The notes under the pieces are model-generated. The model had not been told where the DNA came from, ran no database searches, and worked only from the letters and a program-made list of their open reading frames with translations. Below are positions 29,759 through 42,700 of a stretch of DNA of 64,000 nucleotides, one piece after another (within the stretch, counting starts at the first letter, position 1; each line of letters opens with the position of its first letter). The position numbers and the translations under genes were made by a program. Source of the DNA: Albula goreensis (Eukaryota; Chordata; Actinopteri; Albuliformes; Albulidae); the NCBI GenBank assembly GCA_022829145.1, contig CM040758.1, positions 14,468,628 to 14,532,627 of the forward strand. The letters run 5' to 3'.

Positions 29759-30531
29759 TGAGGAATAAAATACATGGACTGCCTATATCCTGGACTGCTC
29801 TTGGAAGACACAGAGAGCGTTGCCAAGTGTAATGACTTATTTTCATTGCAGAATTAATCCATGGATTTCCCCACTTGCGTACAGCTCATGAGAAACCAAA
29901 AGCTGCCTCTGGCTGTCTGTATCAGCGCTTTAATTATGCATGCTCAAAATGAATGCACCTGCCATAAGAATGCATTTCTTTCACTCAACTGCTCCCAGCT
30001 ATGTATGTACATGTTAAGATTATGTATTATTGTGCATTTCCAGAGCCTAATGAGAGAGATGCTTTGATATTCAAACGTCATGAGACTTCAGCTACACTTA
30101 AGCTGGAGCATCACAGCTTTTGTTTAACACAGCTCCTATTTATGCTGGGTAACCTGGAGTTTCAGTATAGCTTCTGAGAATTTACAAACAGAACAGACCA
30201 TACTCTCAATAACAGCCATGTAAGACCCTAATATATTGTTATATTATATTATTATATAGTAATATTACTAGCAATAGTGGTAGTGGCAGTCAATAGAGCA
30301 ATGTTTGTGATATAATTGATAGTAGTGGTTGTTTATCGATTATTAAGTACTGATAAGTACCAGCTATTTTTGCGATTCTAGAAAAAAAAACATTTACAAG
30401 TAAAGCTAGTTTTAAATAACGGACTTCCTTGGAGCTGTAACTTTCGAAAGTAGCAAACTAGAATCACCATTCAAATGGTATAATAACCACAGCAAATGAA
30501 GGTCAGCCACACTTGTACCACACTCACTATA

Positions 30532-30813
30532 GGTTCATCAATAGCCCTGAATAAATTACCATTGCCAGTTATGTGTGCTGATTATCAAGTTGTCATCTGA
30601 GTCTACACCTTAATTTCCTCCTGTCGATGGAAACCCTCATTTAAGTTGAAAAAGAGGGAACAATTAGTGTGTGCTGTGATATGGTTTTCTGCCTCCTCGA
30701 TGACAGCACTACACAGACATGCTCTGCTCCATCTGAATCAGCAGGGTTCTCAAAGTGCAGCCTCTCCCCTCCACTGCCAACACATTAAAAACCCTGCTAG
30801 CAGGCAGACATTT
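30532..30813. repeat. Direct duplication, copy 2
   Basis: Partner of 29492-29758, about 1.04 kb to the right. Core words are kept in the same order and similar spacing, with small indels, which suggests an old tandem duplication rather than two transposon insertions. Confidence 0.75.
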
Positions 30814-33682
30814 CAAAGTAAGCAAGAGTCACCTTCAAAGAAGAACCACTGGCTACTAAGGTCAGCCACTCTTTTAACAACAACTCATTGCAGAATGAAG
30901 GTATTCACTCCTCAGTCCCACTGATCCACCACAGTCACTGAAACTCATAATGTTAAGCTGTAGATGATAGCTGTATGTTATATGTTATTTCTGCTCTGAT
31001 ATCTGCATACTACTCTCTTTCCCTTAATGAATAAGTACGTGTGTAGTCAGCGGGCACCATTGTGTAATGTGTTAATCATGTTTGAATTAGCGTAAAAGCT
31101 AATATGCAGAAATAGTGCCCATCTCCAAAGCTCTGTGTTCTTCTCTGTCTCTTTAATTTACTTATCAGAGGTGGTGTGTCAATAAATGTTACCAATCTGG
31201 CGTTATTTATATGATATACAGCTTATTATCTCTTGTACATTCTTTTTAAACATTTACATCATGCACATTTACATGTACATATTCATCTTAAACTGTTTTT
31301 TTTTTCAAAAAGTTTATTTAATAAAGAAATTAACAGACATGCAATCAATAAGGTCAACCCCTTAATGTTTTGCCATATGGGCTGCAGTTTCCAACAGTAT
31401 CGGTTAAAAGCATTTGCATAGATTAGTACTGAGTGACTGTATGTGCATGTATGTGTTTGTGTGTGTCTGTATGTTTGTGCATTAATGTCATTTGTTTTAG
31501 CTCTCCTATACTCAATGAAAACAGGGCTGTGATGCAGCGATTTTGCTATCCAGGGACTATTCAGAGAACAAGTACCTAACAGCTACCTTTGGGGCACCAT
31601 TAGACAATCAATGCCTCTCCCATTAACAATACAAACAGAGCTCAGAGCTTCAAGCAGTCAAAGCCTAAGCACACCTCACGTATGTGCTAACAAGTCCTCT
31701 AAGGGCCATAGATAGTGCTGTAATATGCATCCTGCCCTTGCAGGCTGTCAGTCTGATAGTAGACTGATTAACTCCGCCATGGTCATCTTTACTTTGTAAT
31801 GATCCGACCTTGGAGCTCCTAATGAAGCCTTTGGAAATACTCCATTCAGTGTGAGGTTGCTGGGAGTGGGGCAGCTGCTGATTTACTGCAGGAAGCCAGT
31901 TCTCAACTGCTCAAGAAATATCCCTACATAGAGTACTGGATAAATCTCCAAGGTGAGCTTTGCTTAGCTGGGCATGGCAAAGCGTGCATATTACAGGTAC
32001 TATGAGGTGATGCTGGCAGGCCGGATTGTCAGGCTGTGCTGGAAAATGCCAAATCACACTCCAGCTCCACCATGGCAAATTAGCTGGCATCTTATGTAAG
32101 CACAACAGTAAGTGATGGACTTCAAGACTTGGAGTGGAGAATATAATTTCCCCACCCCCACCACTAGATCCTCCAGGTGCTTTCTCCTGGAGCAGGAGGC
32201 ACCTGTGCACCGTCCTTCCCTCTATGCCTCCCCCCTCCCCCAGACCCCCCAGGGTGAGACTGCATATCACGCGCATGCAAAGAAGCGACTGAGTACTTTC
32301 ACTTCACAGACCAAGGGCTAAATGCAAATGACAGCAGAGCCGTTAAGATTTCATGCTTGTCACTTTTGGTTTGAGGACGGCACAAGGATTTCTCCCTGCC
32401 ATGAGTCTGCACCTGACACAGAGGCAGTGTGGGATTCTGCGTCATGTTTGGTCAAACTTCGCTGAAGCCTCCACGCGATTTTTAAATCAAAACCCAGCTC
32501 CATGATACTTGTGTGATTTATCAGATGCACAGGAAAACTGAGGCCTGAAATTTTCATAAGGAAACTGTGTGACTTTTTAATATCAAAGTACTGTGTGAGG
32601 TGGATTCCTTGAAAATTAAAATCAAACATCATTGGTTCCATTCCCACATCTTCATGTAGTTTTACTAGTGGCAATCCACATTTGGAAATGCATTCCTTTA
32701 TTGTCAATGTCTTTTTATACAATGACACAGTTTTACCTGAAGTCCCTCCTTGGGATTTTTTGCAGGCACAGAGCATTTTGGGAGCAGTAACAGTGCACCA
32801 ATATGTGGCATGCTGTAATGATATGATGTGCACTGGTGTAAACTGAGGATATTTTCTGCCTTTGCAGTAACCTAATCCATGTGCTTCCCTTTATAACCAA
32901 ATTACCAAGGTGACCAAGGTGCCTGAACTGAACCTTTGAGAACACAAAACTTAAAAATACTGCATGGGGGTTGAGGGGGACTTTCCCGCAGGGAAGCTTC
33001 TGCGCCTCCATCCACTGCATGTCATAAGGAGGTGTGAACCCATCCGTTAAAGCAGAAGGGGGATGTGGAATATTTTAACCCACCGATGCACGCAGACAGA
33101 CACAGATGCATGCACATTGATGGACTCATGCTAATGCTAATATGATCATTTCTCACACACTGGAAAAGCACATCGTTGTATGTTATTCACAATCAGTTTA
33201 GGTACCATCTACTTGCTCTCTGAGGTCAATTACCTTGAGGTCCAGAGGTCATATCATGACAACTATAATGTCCATTGAACCTATTTAAAGTTATCATTTA
33301 GAAAAGATGCAATTGGCATGTCTGTTTCGTGTGTACATTATTCTCACAAAGGTCTCCCTCCCTGTTAAATAAGATCTCCATGGTCTGACTATGAGGCATC
33401 CATTTAACCAGCATTTCATTCTCAAATGAACCAACAGAGGACATATTGAAATAGTGACTGAAAGGTCACACATGTCCTTTGTGAGGACAGGATTAGAGAG
33501 CAGGGGATTCTTTATGGGCTGATAAATAATTAGAGCAGCCATCTGTCTCATACCTCAGTCCTTGTTAAGGTTGATGTTTTTCAGGAAGTACACAAGTGTG
33601 CTGTAGACAGCAGTGCTAAGCCCACACAGAGACACACACAATGATGTCTTGGATTATGTTATATATTCCTTAGACTCACTGT

Positions 33683-33715
33683 TCTTATCCAAAGCAATCT
33701 GCACAGAATATATTA
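33683..33715 (-). mobile_element. Short SINE 3'-tail remnant
   Basis: CTTATCCAAAGCAATCTGCA is the reverse complement of the common teleost SINE/LINE 3' segment (TTGGATAAAAG type). Only this short piece is recognisable. Confidence 0.4.
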
Positions 33716-33925
33716 TCCGTACCCACAGGAGGGCAGTGTCCTGATATCACACAGAATACATATTTGAAATGGGGTTCTTTTTATGTGAGTAAACTGCAAA
33801 ACCATTTCAGGGAATCCCTGATCCTTATAAATACAACATGTTCATAAATAATAACATGGCCAGCGACGAAGAAGAGCTCAGGCAGTTATTTAGTGCAGTG
33901 TGCATACTAAATTCATGGTACTCAC

Positions 33926-34095
33926 CAGGGGTGAATTTTAGTGACAGACAAGGTAGGCAACTGCTTAGGGCCCTGAGCATGACGGGGCCCCTGAGAGCAA
34001 TGATCAAGTGTAACATAATGGCACTGAATGTGGGTCAGAGGGGCCCCATGGCTTTCTGCCTAGGGCCCCAACAGTCTTCAGAGCAGCCTCTGCTG
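33926..34095. mobile_element. hAT-like element fragment
   Basis: It begins CAGGGG and ends CTCTGCTG, with internal mirrored words (TAGGCAACTGCTTAGGGCCC on the left, GCCTAGGGCCCC on the right) typical of fish hAT-derived repeats. I see no matching 8-bp target duplication, so ends or family may be wrong. Confidence 0.4.
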
Positions 34096-35274
34096 GTGAC
34101 ACTGCTGAGGCATGAGTTCAGTGAGTACCAGCGCTGCACTGTCACACTACCTCTTTACCCAAACACGGTCACCCATCCACATTCATCACAAGAGCATAAG
34201 AACACACAATGACAAGACCAGGCCATTCAGTCCTGCTAGGCACTGTTACACCTCCTGTCTAGAGAGTATCCAGCATTGTGTCAAGACTGGACTAGCGTGT
34301 AACATGGGTCCTCATCTCTACATCATGGCCTGGCAATCTGTTTCAGTACATGAACCACTCTCAATGTAAAATAATACTTCCTGACTGACATCTGTTTTGA
34401 ATTTCCATTTAATTAACTTCTATATAACTGTTAGTCTGTTGGTAATGGTTAGTAAAATAGGTTATTTTTATTCAGCAATCATTCTGCTATGTTTCTGGAG
34501 AAATTCATGCTGACTTTCATTATTAAATGAATCTGTTAACTATGCAGTGATGAGCCCTGGAGTGGCTTCTCAGGTCCACACTAGCTGCTAATGTAAGGAT
34601 GAGAACTACAGAATTATGGCTGAGTACCATTGCAGTAATAACTTCCACAAGTTGCATTACCTGAGCCTCAAGCAAAGCAATAGAACAAAGTTCCCATGGG
34701 CCACATTTGATGTATTTGACCTCTCAGTTAAAGATTCATTAGTATGGATGTCAGTATTAGTATTATACGATATCGTATCGTTTCGCCTGGATCACCCACT
34801 GTGTGAAAGAAATTGTTTCTCAGTGTATGGGGGTGGGGAGGGGGCAAATTTTGATTACTCCTCTTCTTTGTGAGAGCTCTCAAGGTTCATTCTAAGTTGC
34901 CATAATTATGCCTTGACTTCAACATCAGAATCTTAAAAAGCATTGGAATGGCTATGTAGTAACTCTCTCAACTGTTGAAATTATGCTTGTATGTAAGAAA
35001 CTGAGCACCCTACAACTCTTACTGAATTAATTTCAAGATGGCTTTTGGGGCTTGTAGCTCTGAAGGATGCGAGAAGCATGCAGTAAGCCTGAAGTAGTCA
35101 TTTGTGTTACAATGCTGTTAAATACTGATTTGCCTCCACTTCAGGATGTAGATAGCTGAACGTCTGAAACAATTTTCGAGGCAATAACATAAAACTAATT
35201 CTAGCCCTGTCTTCTTACTTCTTCTTTGCAGCAAACAATCTTCGCAGTCACTGTTGATATGGATATGTGTTTGT

Positions 35275-35304
35275 TTTCACTTTCACTTTCACTTTCACTT
35301 TCAC
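35275..35304. repeat. (TTTCAC)5 hexanucleotide repeat
   Basis: Five perfect hexamer units. Confidence 0.95.
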
Positions 35305-35916
35305 TGTAACCATGCTACCGGTTATTCAAGGTTAATAGCCTGTATTGTTGGCTGTATTAATGAGTGATTATAAACTATTCTGTAAAATGGATATGCTCAA
35401 TATTTAAAATATTTGGATTAAGGATGTATCAGGGTGTTGATACAGTATTCCTTTAAGTTAAGGGACTACATAGATTTTTTCACGATTGAGTTGAGCTGAA
35501 AAAAATAACAGTAATTCTGTATCAGCTGCATTAACTCTCTATTGTTCATCGTCACTCTGCAGACAGGCACCATGAATCCTCATGAGCATCTAGTGACAAT
35601 CATCACATTTCTGTGGAATGAGCTGGTAAACCGTGAGGTTCATTTGAAAAGTACAACAGCACATTGAACTGGCAGCAAGCAGCTGAGCTCACAGGATCAA
35701 ATCAATACTTCATTAGTGGGATTACACTAGCTGTAATAAAGAAACAAATATCCATCTAAACTCAATTCCACAGTCCCATTTAACACTCCAGCTCTGCTGT
35801 CCCTCCTAGATTCTGAGCCGCATATTTAAGACAGGATTAGTTATATATGTTCACTATATTTTTATTGTAAACACAGAATTAGCTGTTCAAGAATTTGAAA
35901 ATATAAAATATATATA

Positions 35917-35950
35917 TGTGTGTGCATGTGTGTGTGTGTGTGTGTGTGTA
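35917..35950. repeat. (GT)n short microsatellite
   Basis: TG units interrupted once by CATG. Confidence 0.9.
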
Positions 35951-38900
35951 CTTGAAATAAAAGCATCAAGAATCATTCATGTCCACCAGCAGAGAGTTAC
36001 CCAAGTATAGCAATAGCATTTACCCATGATGCTGTTCTGTTTTTTCCTTTCTGCACGTGACTGCCCCTGATACCTTCTGTACACATTTTATAACTTGCTT
36101 TTTCCTAATATTCTTATTTTTTTTTCCTTCACTGTTTTCATTCACTTCAATCAGCTCAAATAAGAGTCCAGTTAAACTGGAGAGATACCAGTCCACACCC
36201 TGCAAATATAGATTGTTATAGACCATGTGATTACATGTGGTGAGTTACATTGTTCCCTACAATCAAGACCCTTTATCTTTCGTTGAAGGGTTTGATTGCT
36301 GCAGATTTCAATCATTGGATCTGTAGCCTGGGAGAGCATGCGGTTGGAGATGACAGAGAAAACTGAGAGAAAAATTAGCTTTCTCTCCCATGCTCTTTGT
36401 GCCTCTGTCAACTCTTTAACTGTGAGTCTTTGGCCATCCATTTTTAATGTCCCTCTCTCTCCTCCACTACTGATATCATCGGTAGTGTATTGGCCGTCTG
36501 GACCCTGGTGACGGAGATGCAATCTGTTTTCCACCGTTTGCGCTCCCCATGGTTTTACTCCCTAACACTATGTGCTTATTCATCTAAATCTGGACATTCT
36601 ATCACTTAAGGATCTAGTTTTTGAGAAACAAACAAACAGGAGCAACAGGAAAAGAAAGGTGTGCAGTGCACTGTTATGAAGCTAATGTGTGCAACAGCCA
36701 TGGAATACTGCGAAATAAACAATGTTAATGGTGAAGCTTATCACATTATTCCAGACTCTTAAACAAAAGCACTCCACACCAAAGGGAGATCACAAGAGCA
36801 GAGACAGTGCTCTAAGACTTATTCATGAAGTGATGGGCCTGATTTGAGATGAACATGATCTAATTAATGAGATGCCATTATAAGCTCCATCACCAATGAT
36901 GAGACAATGACAAGGGTGGGTCTTTTCACAAACTCCCTTTTCACAAACAACATGGGAAACTGTTGTTTGTGATCATCCAAGCTTCTCAGGCAGATACAGA
37001 CAGACTTTTTTTGTTTTGGTTGCCTGCACACGTACAAAGGCACACCACTTGCAGCTTCATGCACAGTTGTGGGACAAACAAGAAAGGGGAGGAAGGCAAA
37101 TATTTAAAATATATGTGGATGAGAAGGATGAGGACGGGAAGGGAGGGGTGGGGTAAGGAGGGGGGAGGTATTCTCCATATTCGATGTGCCTTTGAAATCT
37201 TCTATGTTAGCATTTGTGGGAAAAATGGGACCGGTGCCATGCCTCTGCTGTGCAGAGAAATATGCATATAATCATAGTTCAGAGTGAACACTCAGTAAGT
37301 GGTGGAAATGAATCAATTAAATGTGAGGTTTGTGGGTGGGAGGGAAGCCCAGCAGGTATATCAAGCTGAGCTGAGAGGGAAAAAGCCTGCACAGTTGAAG
37401 CACAGAGAGAGCACTATAATCTGCTGTACTTATTCTGTTGGGCTGAGTGCAGAGACTGGGTGGCAGAGGAGCAGGGAGACCTGCCTAGAGGTGAAATTTG
37501 TGAAATGCCAAATGGCCAACCCCTTCAGCAGGACATCCAGTAAAATCAGAGTCTGCAGTGAGCTTTTCAACTTCACTTCAGGTTCAGTCAGTCCTCGTCA
37601 CCTACGACAAGCTGAGGTGGGTTTTATGAGACAAAATTGCATTTGAAAAAATAGCAGGGGAATAGAAAAAACTGAAATACTGTATGTTCAAAGGTGAGTG
37701 AATGAAGGAGAAGAGCAGTGAGCAAGCTTGGTAATGCAGAAAGTGAGTTTATTGATTTTTTTTGAACTCTCCATGCTGCCTGAAGGTCAGAGGTTTTAGT
37801 GTGTTGCATTTGACTGAGTGCAGGTGTATGCCAGTTTATGGTGCTCTGTGTCTACTTAGAGTTTTTCCACACTTTTCAAGTAGTCATAAGCCTTTCAGCC
37901 TGATAAAAAAACAATAAACGTATTGTTTGTATTTCTATAATGTGGCTCCTTGTTTACAAATGTGTGTAGCCAACATTACAGCGGTTTAACTACCCATAAT
38001 CGGTTATCTGTTCTCATTACTGCCATGCTATTTCAGTGCTAAAACAGGTCCAGCAGCCATCCATATTCTCAGGTACTGTATACACATATTTAAACATTTT
38101 CAATAATACACACTGCTTATGAATTCCTGGTTACCCTTTCTGATTGGCTTATTTTGCAACATGCATATAACCATACAATATAAAGCTTATGAAGCAGACT
38201 CCAGGTGCACGGCGCAGCACCATTGCCAGACCCCATGCAGGCTGGGTCTCACTGTAGCTCTCTTGCCAAAATGTCTAAGCAGAGAATGCCTGAGCTCCAT
38301 TGACTCTGATGGCCAGCCTCCCAGGTGACTGTCTGAGGTGGTCCTGGTGGCCAGACAGGGATGCTCTTTAATCTCAGCATGGCAAAGGCAGCCCGAGCCC
38401 CAGTGCAGCTGTGGGGTGATTCTTTGCTGTCATGTGAACGGAGGCACTGACTCTTAGCCCGAACACTGATTGCACTCTGCCGATGCAGTTATCTAATCAT
38501 ACAGCAATTAAAGTAGCTAATGTATTCATTGTTTCCTCAAAACCAATGTGGTAAATGTCATGTGTTCACTCCGGTCACACTCTTTCTACACTCTCAAAAT
38601 GGAATGTAATGTTCTTGGATGAAAGACAAAGTATTTTAAATGCAAGCAAAATGTCATCATCCACCATCCTCAATTAGGAAAATATACACTATCTACCCAG
38701 GAGAATGCAAATAGAACAAAATAACAAAGAATCCTATTATCAAAATACAAAAAAATGATAGTTTTCATATAAACTATTACATGCCTGAGATAAGATGCCT
38801 TCCTGAAGTGTTTGTGATATTTCCTGAAAGAGAAGCATGCTGGGATTGTAAAACGAATAGGGCATTTATTAACCTGAGACAATGACAGCAGTGCGAAGTC

Positions 38901-39464
38901 CGGCACGGTGGAGGGGGACGCTGAGGTCACATGGGCAAGCACAGAGGTGAGCTAAATTAAGATCTGGTTGCCTCTGTCATTTATCCCTAATCAATGTAAA
39001 CGTGTGTATCTCCCTTACAACATAATTTACTACAAATTATTTTCAATCTCTAATAATAAATGACATGATTAGCTTTCACTGAAAGACAGCGACACAATTA
39101 CATTAAAATCATTTAGCTTTTTATCATTGTAATGCAGACAAATCATGGTATAATGGAAACTTAATGACAGGTTACAACGGGTTTAGTTGGAAAATATATT
39201 GAACATAGACTCTGGGAGTACTGGGCTATTAGAACCATAAAGGAGCATACATTTTCACAACTGAATGCTTGTGCTGAATGCAGCATTATTGTTCACATTA
39301 ATATAAACAAAATGTACATAAATGTGTTACACTTAGTCTAATTTACAAAATAGTATATACATTCAAAAAATTCCAATATCTGCACTTAGACATCTACTGC
39401 CCCCATGTGGCTACAGGATGGTACTGAGGACATCTATTTAGTGCTGTAATATGGCATCTAATGA

Positions 39465-39470
39465 TTTATT
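39465..39470 (-). terminator. Candidate polyadenylation signal of cnga1
   Basis: AATAAA on the minus strand, about 310 bases after the cnga1 stop codon. It is the nearest canonical hexamer I noticed. Use is inferred. Confidence 0.4.
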
Positions 39471-39778
39471 TTATGTGGTGAAGAAATCATTTTGATTTGC
39501 TTTCAACAGTCTTTAACGGTGCAGTACCTTCCATGTAGTGTTTAGTATGTTTTCTCTTGCGATGTGCCAGGTTAAAAATGAGTCCTTTAATGTCATAAAT
39601 AGTATCAAAGTGCTTCACAATAAAGGGGCAGGATAAACAGTGGCAGGATAACAAAGCCAGACTGGGAGGGCTTTCCTTGGACATTCATTACCATGCTCTT
39701 TACAGCTGTATATAATCTTGGGCATATAAGACAGCTAATGCTATTGGTAAGTTAGTGTATATTTTCAGCAATGTGCAT

Positions 39779-42700
39779 TTAATCTTTCTTTTCTTCTTCC
39801 TCACCCTCCTTCTTTTCCTCCTCCTTCTCCTCTTCTTTCTTTTCCTCCTCCTCCTCCCCTTCTTTCATTTCCTCCTCCTCTTCCCCTTCTTTCTTTTCCT
39901 CCTCCTCCTCCCCTTCTTTCTTTTCCTCCTCCTCTTCCCCTTCTTTCTTTTCTTCCCCTTCCTTCTTCTCCTCCTCTTCTTTCTTTTCCCCCTCCTCCTG
40001 TCGCCTCTTCTCTTCCTCCTCCTCCTGTCGCCTCCTCTCTTGCTCCTCCTCCTTTCGCTTCCTTTCTTCCTCCATCCTCTTCATCATCATTCTCTCCTCT
40101 AACTTCCATCCTTTCTCTACTTCTCCCTCCTCCACCACCTCCTCCCCGGTGATCTTCTCCATGTACTTGATTCGCAGCCTCATGTTTTTCAGTGATTCCT
40201 CATACTGCATCATCAGACGTGAGAGCTTCATCATCATGAGCTCCATGGTGCTGTACAGCCGGTTCACCTTCTCCTCCAGGTCCTTAGCATCAGGGATCAG
40301 GTTGGCAGGGTCCAGGTCTATCAGGCCATCCTTCATCAGGATCTGTCGGCCCTTCTCCTCCAGCATAGTCTTGGCCTCCGGGTACTCTGTCAACGCCTCC
40401 ATCAGGTCATCCTTGGAGAGGCAGTAGAGGTCGGAATACCCGATGCTGCGGATATTAGCCGTCCGACGGTTGCCAGCCTTGCTGCCTTTGATGTTGAGAA
40501 TGCTGATTTCACCGAAGTAGCTGCCATCGCTAAGAACCACAAACTGCGTCACGCCATCATCTGCTACTACTGCCAGCTTCCCCTCCTTGATGATGTACAT
40601 CTCCCGCCCGATATCACCCTTCTTGCAAATGTAGTCACCAGGGCTGAAGACCTGGGGCTGCAGCTTGAGCACCAACTCAATCAGGAGCCCGGCTTCACAG
40701 TCCTGAAAGATCCGCACCTTCTTGAGTGTGTCCAGGTGGACATTAATGGCAATCTCGGCCTTCAGCTTGTCTGGCAAGTACCTGAGTACCTGCTTCTCAT
40801 CTGCTGTCTTCTGGTTGTTCCACAGGTAGTCGAACCATTTGATGACTCGGTTCTCCAGGTCCTTGCTGACCTTCCGGACATGCATGTACTGCTTGATGCA
40901 GTCCACCTTGGCCTGAAACTCAGCTCTCACAGCACTCATGTTCATGATCATGGAACTCACATTTCCTACAATGGTAGCAAAGATTAGTACACCCACCAAG
41001 AAGTCCACCACCACAAAGAAGAACTCAGAGTCCAGCACAGGAGGAGGTGTTTCACCAATTGTGGTCAGGGAGAGGGTGGACCAATATAGACTGAAAGCAT
41101 ATTTCCTCTCCAGCTCTCCAAATTCAGGGTCGTTGACATCAGGATACACCCAGGTGTCAGAGCCAAAGCCGAGGTACTTGGAGAACGAGTAGTAGAAGCA
41201 AGCGTTCCAGTGGCTGATGATGAGAATGTACATGACCAGATTGCCGATGCGGAAGATGTTGGTGTAGACAGTCCTGGTCTCCGTGCGGCTGAAGAACTCC
41301 AGCATGCGCATGACGCGTAGCAGCTTGTTTAGGCGGATCTCCGGATAAGATAAACCCAGGTAGAAATACAAGACATCGGTGGGAATCATGGAAGCCACAT
41401 CCAGCTTGAACTGGAAGCTGTCCATGTATTTCTGGCGTAACTTCTTTTCATCTTTGACTAATAAGCCTTGCTCCAGATACCCTGTGTGTGAAGAAGGACA
41501 GCGTACGTATAGCAATGTAATTAGGGTATACCATAAAACTATTCAATGAATCTAAACATATCAGTCTTTCCTTTTTTTGTAACACACCCCTTATAGTGGT
41601 TGAATATATTCCAGTCTATTGTAAAGACATACATATATTGAAATATATACCATGTCACTAAGGCACAATACAAAGTACTATTGACAAATAGCATAGTTCA
41701 CCTTAAACTGAAAACACAGAACATGTTCAGCTTAGGATAGCTTTGCATGGATGCCTTATATATGTTTCATATTTCATTCATCATTGCCAATTAACTGACC
41801 TGTTCTGGTCCGGAAAGCCATGTCAGCCAGGTATATAACATCAGATACATAGTCTAGGATGAACCAGGTTTCCAAGTATTTATGTTGAAATTCTTCAAAA
41901 CTGGCCCTGCAAAAATAAATAAATAAAAAATAAATAAATAAATAAATAAATAAATAAAAAACAAAGAAGATTGTACAGATGCTTGGCAAATATCAAATTT
42001 CCCCCTTCTTTGCACCCTTACTTGTTGGCCACCTGTAAGCACCTCCCTTCCTTTGATGTGAGAGGAGGCGGCCCTAGGCCTCTCAATCATGTGATGACTG
42101 GCCCTCTCTTCTGGGACTGGGACTCCAGCATGGCTGGGTCTCACAGTCCCAGTCACTGGGCTCATGCCTGCTTCCCCAAAATGCATCTTACTGCATGATT
42201 GATGGAGGATACTAATTTGTTCTATTAATCAAATCCAGTTTCTTTAAATTCCAGGACATTTGATCATCCATTAAGTATAGGAGCTTTTCTATCATGCATT
42301 TGAAAAAACAACATCAGTTTGTGTTAAATTTCCTAATTCTGATGCAATTCAGTGAGTATAAAAACAGGCAGAAAACAGATACTGATTGTAGTGTACCTGG
42401 CAATGATCATAGTCCAGTTGTACATCACAGGCATGGCAATGATGAAAAGCCAGTAGTAGTATAAAGAATCTGCTGGGTTAATGACAAACACTTCTTTTGG
42501 CCTGAAAAAAAAAACACATTTTAATGATAAATGAAAATTTCCAGACCCTACTGACTTAAAAATATCACATGAATTGAAATACCTACCCATCTTTTTTCTC
42601 TTCCTTTTTCTCTTCCTGAGCTTGAAAGGGCCACTTGGGAAATTTGAATGGCAGTTTCTCTGGCAAGGGGAATGGCAATGGGAACGGTAATGCCCAGCCC

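Larger units (their letters stand above)
23506..39464. other. Intergenic region between tacr3 and cnga1
   Basis: No coding exon can be supported across about 16 kb. It should include the tacr3 promoter and 5' UTR just right of 23505, but no clear TATA box is seen there. Contents are microsatellites (24051-24214, 24763-24836, 25440-25502, 35275-35304, 35917-35950), an hAT-like fragment (33926-34095), a short SINE remnant near 33680 and a diverged direct duplication (29492-29758 and 30532-30813). Confidence 0.65.

Noticed and set aside
31911..32276. 121-codon minus-strand open frame
   Set aside because: Composition is not protein-like, it has no domain, and it lies in a gene desert.
32360..32833. 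157-codon minus-strand open frame
   Set aside because: No known motif, no convincing splice partners and no similarity to repeats I know. Probably chance.
39755..40109. Leu/Phe-rich plus-strand frame and Gly/Glu/Arg-rich minus-strand frame over the cnga1 tail
   Set aside because: Shadow frames of the cnga1 polypurine tract. The cnga1 frame is continuous with the channel domains.
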